Shown here: one piece after another, positions 32,941-34,775 of the stretch
Layout: the number at the start of each line of letters is the position of its first letter
Position numbering within the stretch: position 1 is the stretch's first letter
NCBI RefSeq assembly: GCF_002873335.1
Contig: NZ_MCUW01000026.1
Location: 1 to 34,775 of the forward strand
Direction of reading: 5' to 3'
Length of the DNA stretch: 34,775 nt
Source of the DNA: Vibrio sp. 10N.286.49.B1
Lineage (GTDB): Bacteria > Pseudomonadota > Gammaproteobacteria > Enterobacterales > Vibrionaceae
Notes under the pieces: generated by a model
The model's database searches: none
Told to the model about the DNA's origin: nothing
The model's input: only the letters and a program-made list of their open reading frames with translations
Program-made: the position numbers and the translations under genes

Positions 32941-33429
32941 GGCTCACCCTTTCCCTTCGCGTGTCATTCTTGTCTTCCTTAACGTTAAAGCCAGTCGTAC
33001 TGATAAATACTCAATAAAGTCGATCATGGCTTGATTATCAATGTCGTAACATAATTTCATTCTTGTTAACGAATAGATTACACGTTATTCGTACGGTAAA
33101 CTTTGAATTGCTTCAAAACGCCTCGAACAAATATCATACAAATAACGTTTTTGGAATACACCTCAAATAAAGTAAGGGTATTGTGATGGCTTTTAGTGAG
33201 AATTTAGAAATTAATAAGGGTTAGCGGATGAGTTTATATCACGGGCAGAACGCATTGAATTGCAAGCCTTTATCGGCGCTAGAGTCTTCATCGGTAACCA
33301 CGTGCTGGTTGCAAAGTCGCGGCAGAGCCTCGTTATTCTCTGTAACATGGCTCATCATCGGGGTTGATGAGCCATGTGTAAATTTAGTGAATAGCGCGGC
33401 ATCGTTTTGTTGAAGAACGTGGTATCGCG
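32941..33429. other. Gene-free region between a small gene and carbonic anhydrase
   Basis: 489 bases. A 61-codon frame at 33228 is not convincing. The main structure is a 13-bp perfect hairpin (33345-33357 with 33365-33377, ACATGGCTCATCA) placed 53 bases beyond the carbonic anhydrase stop; it may end that transcript, although it lacks a T-run. Confidence 0.55.
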
Positions 33430-34161
33430 TTATTGAAGTACTTTGCGCGCATGAGCAGGTTGGGTTGGTCGAGCGTTATTGCCCATCGCACCTTGCAAAA
33501 CCTCAAGTTCTTGCTGACCGACGGTTTGTTTATCTTTTAGAACAAACCATCGAACACCTTCGCTGCAGGGAGGTGTTGTTAGAGAACCACTAAACCGGTA
33601 GTACGAACGAAGGCGCGGCAACAGTGAATTCAGTGAAATTTGTGTATCAGGTTGAACCGCTTCACCGTTACTAGGAAGGTCTGATAATACGTGTTGCAAC
33701 GCGCTTTCCTCTCTGAGGCCAGCTTGATAAAAAACACTGATGACGGCTAATTCGTCGCGACTATTGGCGTGAACAAAGTGTGCCTCCAACGGAGAGGTTT
33801 TACCATTCAATGTGTTTTCGGACGGGGTATGAAAGTGAAATTGTTTAAGGGTAAACGTGTCACCATCTATTTCTAGCGTGTTGTCACCTGTCACGTTAGC
33901 TTGGATGGTGTGGCCATTGTTGATGACCTCAGACACATGCCCTGAATACTTGATCGCGAGATTTGGTAATTGCGCATCGACCAAGACGGTGTCATTGATG
34001 TCGATTGGGCTTTGATTTTTCCCTTCCGAACATGTTGCGCTGAGCGCTCCCCATGACTCAACCCCATGATCTCCGTGATACCCCCAATCGGAGGCGAATG
34101 ATGCATGTGCGATGACCATGGCACCTAAGCCGATTAGCGCTCTCGTTGTATTATTTTTCAT
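33430..34161 (-). CDS. cah: Periplasmic alpha-class carbonic anhydrase
   Basis: A 243-residue zinc enzyme that interconverts CO2 and bicarbonate. The signal peptide (1-24, ending SFAS) directs it to the periplasm. Zinc ligands are His109 and His111 in QFHFHTPSE and His128 in EAHFVHAN; the family marker NQSPIDI is at 49-55, and TTPPCSEGV near the end. Cys44 and the Cys of PPCSE should form the usual disulfide. ATG 34161 is chosen over the GTG three bases before it because AAGGA is six bases upstream. Periplasmic alpha enzymes help bicarbonate supply and pH balance; the SulP transporter elsewhere in the window could take up the product. Confidence 0.96.
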   Translation of the reverse strand: MKNNTTRALIGLGAMVIAHASFASDWGYHGDHGVESWGALSATCSEGKNQSPIDINDTVLVDAQLPNLAIKYSGHVSEVINNGHTIQANVTGDNTLEIDGDTFTLKQFHFHTPSENTLNGKTSPLEAHFVHANSRDELAVISVFYQAGLREESALQHVLSDLPSNGEAVQPDTQISLNSLLPRLRSYYRFSGSLTTPPCSEGVRWFVLKDKQTVGQQELEVLQGAMGNNARPTQPAHARKVLQ

Positions 34162-34642
34162 CACCTGTCCTTACTTATTATTGAGTTCAATCTATGTTGA
34201 TTGTGTTCTTTTAACGGTATAGCAACTAATTGAAAATCTAGATACTAATAAATTTATACGATGGTTTTGCTTTCTACTGGCGAGAGGGTATGTGAATTAT
34301 ACAAATATGCCACAAGGTGAGTATTGTGTTGTGAAGCTTATCCAAAAATTGAAGCGAAGATAAGGTGCAGTGTGTTGCTAGGAGGTTGTTAATCACGGCA
34401 TGAATAATACGTTTAGACAATGATGCCATAAGAGGCAAGCATACCGTCTCTAGCGGTCGCATTGTCTCCAGAAGCCAGCATTACTTACCCGCAAGTACCC
34501 AGGTCCAAATAGGGTCATTCGTGCGCAGGTAAGATGGACTGCTCACAGCGTCTACGGAATCATAGCCACTCGCCCACACACTGGAACTTGTTTTTGGACA
34601 TAAAGCGCTCAGCTTATCGCTCTTCTACCCATCCCAATTAGG

Positions 34643-34677
34643 CCGTCATCTTCGTGCAAACGAGGATCTTTATCAGC
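34643..34677 (+). repeat. Dispersed 35-bp repeat, copy 1
   Basis: Begins CCGTCATC and ends GGATCTTTATCAGC. The outer parts match copy 2 in reverse orientation over the same 35-base length, with a different centre (TTCGTGCAAACGA). Confidence 0.6.
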
Positions 34678-34728
34678 ATGTGACTCACTTAAATAGAAAT
34701 GAATAACACACGAATAGGTTCACAACGC

Positions 34729-34763
34729 GCTGACGAAGATCCCCTTTTTCAAGGGGATGACGG
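34729..34763 (-). repeat. Dispersed 35-bp repeat, copy 2 (inverted)
   Basis: On the minus strand it reads CCGTCATC... GGATCTTCGTCAGC, and its centre forms an 8-bp hairpin ATCCCCTT/AAGGGGAT at 34739-34758. It is followed on the plus strand by TTAGTTTTTATT, so it may also work as a terminator. Confidence 0.6.
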
Positions 34764-34775
34764 TTAGTTTTTATT

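Larger units (their letters stand above)
34162..34775. other. Gene-free tail of the window
   Basis: About 614 bases without a convincing gene; a 62-codon frame at 34274-34462 on the minus strand has no ribosome site or family resemblance. It contains the repeat pair listed separately, and a weaker related stretch around 34515-34545. The window ends here, so a gene beyond the edge cannot be judged. Confidence 0.55.

Noticed and set aside
33228..33413. 61-codon plus-strand frame before carbonic anhydrase
   Set aside because: It runs through a 13-bp hairpin, has no family resemblance and unusual residue composition.
33430..34161. Carbonic anhydrase and SulP as one carbon-concentrating unit
   Set aside because: The genes are about 22 kb apart on separate transcripts; a functional link is possible but not shown by the sequence.
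34274..34462. 62-codon minus-strand frame near the window end
   Set aside because: No ribosome site, no known motif, composition of non-coding sequence.

Overview
The window looks like chromosomal DNA of a marine gammaproteobacterium, most likely a Vibrio or close relative. The reasons are a 266-residue NagB very close to the enterobacterial enzyme as I remember it, an Ohr/OhrR pair, a SulP transporter next to a Usp protein, SigZ-type ECF sigma factors, a periplasmic alpha carbonic anhydrase, moderate GC and many short convergent-gene hairpins. The placement is inference. I see no phage, integrase, insertion sequence, CRISPR array, rRNA or tRNA.

Left part (1-9.1 kb): a two-span membrane protein with a winged-helix-like C-terminus; a periplasmic SurE nucleotidase with a lipoprotein gene directly behind it; a radical SAM protein on the other strand; two small unknown proteins; a GNAT acetyltransferase facing an RRM RNA-binding protein across a shared terminator; a small membrane protein; a metallophosphoesterase; and an AlkX/YcaQ-type DNA glycosylase.

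Middle part (9.3-19.7 kb): a leftward SulP-usp operon whose SulP gene carries a one-base frameshift at a run of seven T; a rightward permease-thioredoxin-ECF sigma cluster; an acyltransferase; a long RecQ helicase; nagB with a NagC-like operator in front and an unusually structured region behind; and a fasciclin-domain protein with its own terminator.

Right part (19.7-34.8 kb): ohr diverging from ohrR-lysR with two TTGTGC-type palindromes between them; a DMT transporter facing an outer-membrane barrel protein; a MocR regulator diverging from an EamA-RarD-SigZ gene run; a small helical protein; a Nudix hydrolase; an MscS-type channel; an SMP-30 family protein; a small unknown; a periplasmic carbonic anhydrase; and an empty tail with an inverted pair of 35-bp repeats.

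Themes that may connect genes: redox and peroxide response (Ohr/OhrR, thioredoxin, sigma factors), small-molecule export (three DMT-family proteins plus a permease), and bicarbonate/CO2 handling (SulP, carbonic anhydrase). I did not find a clear new multi-gene defence or mobile system. The most unusual signals are the folded region behind nagB with two competing pairings, the SulP frameshift, and two SigZ-like genes each sitting behind transporter genes.
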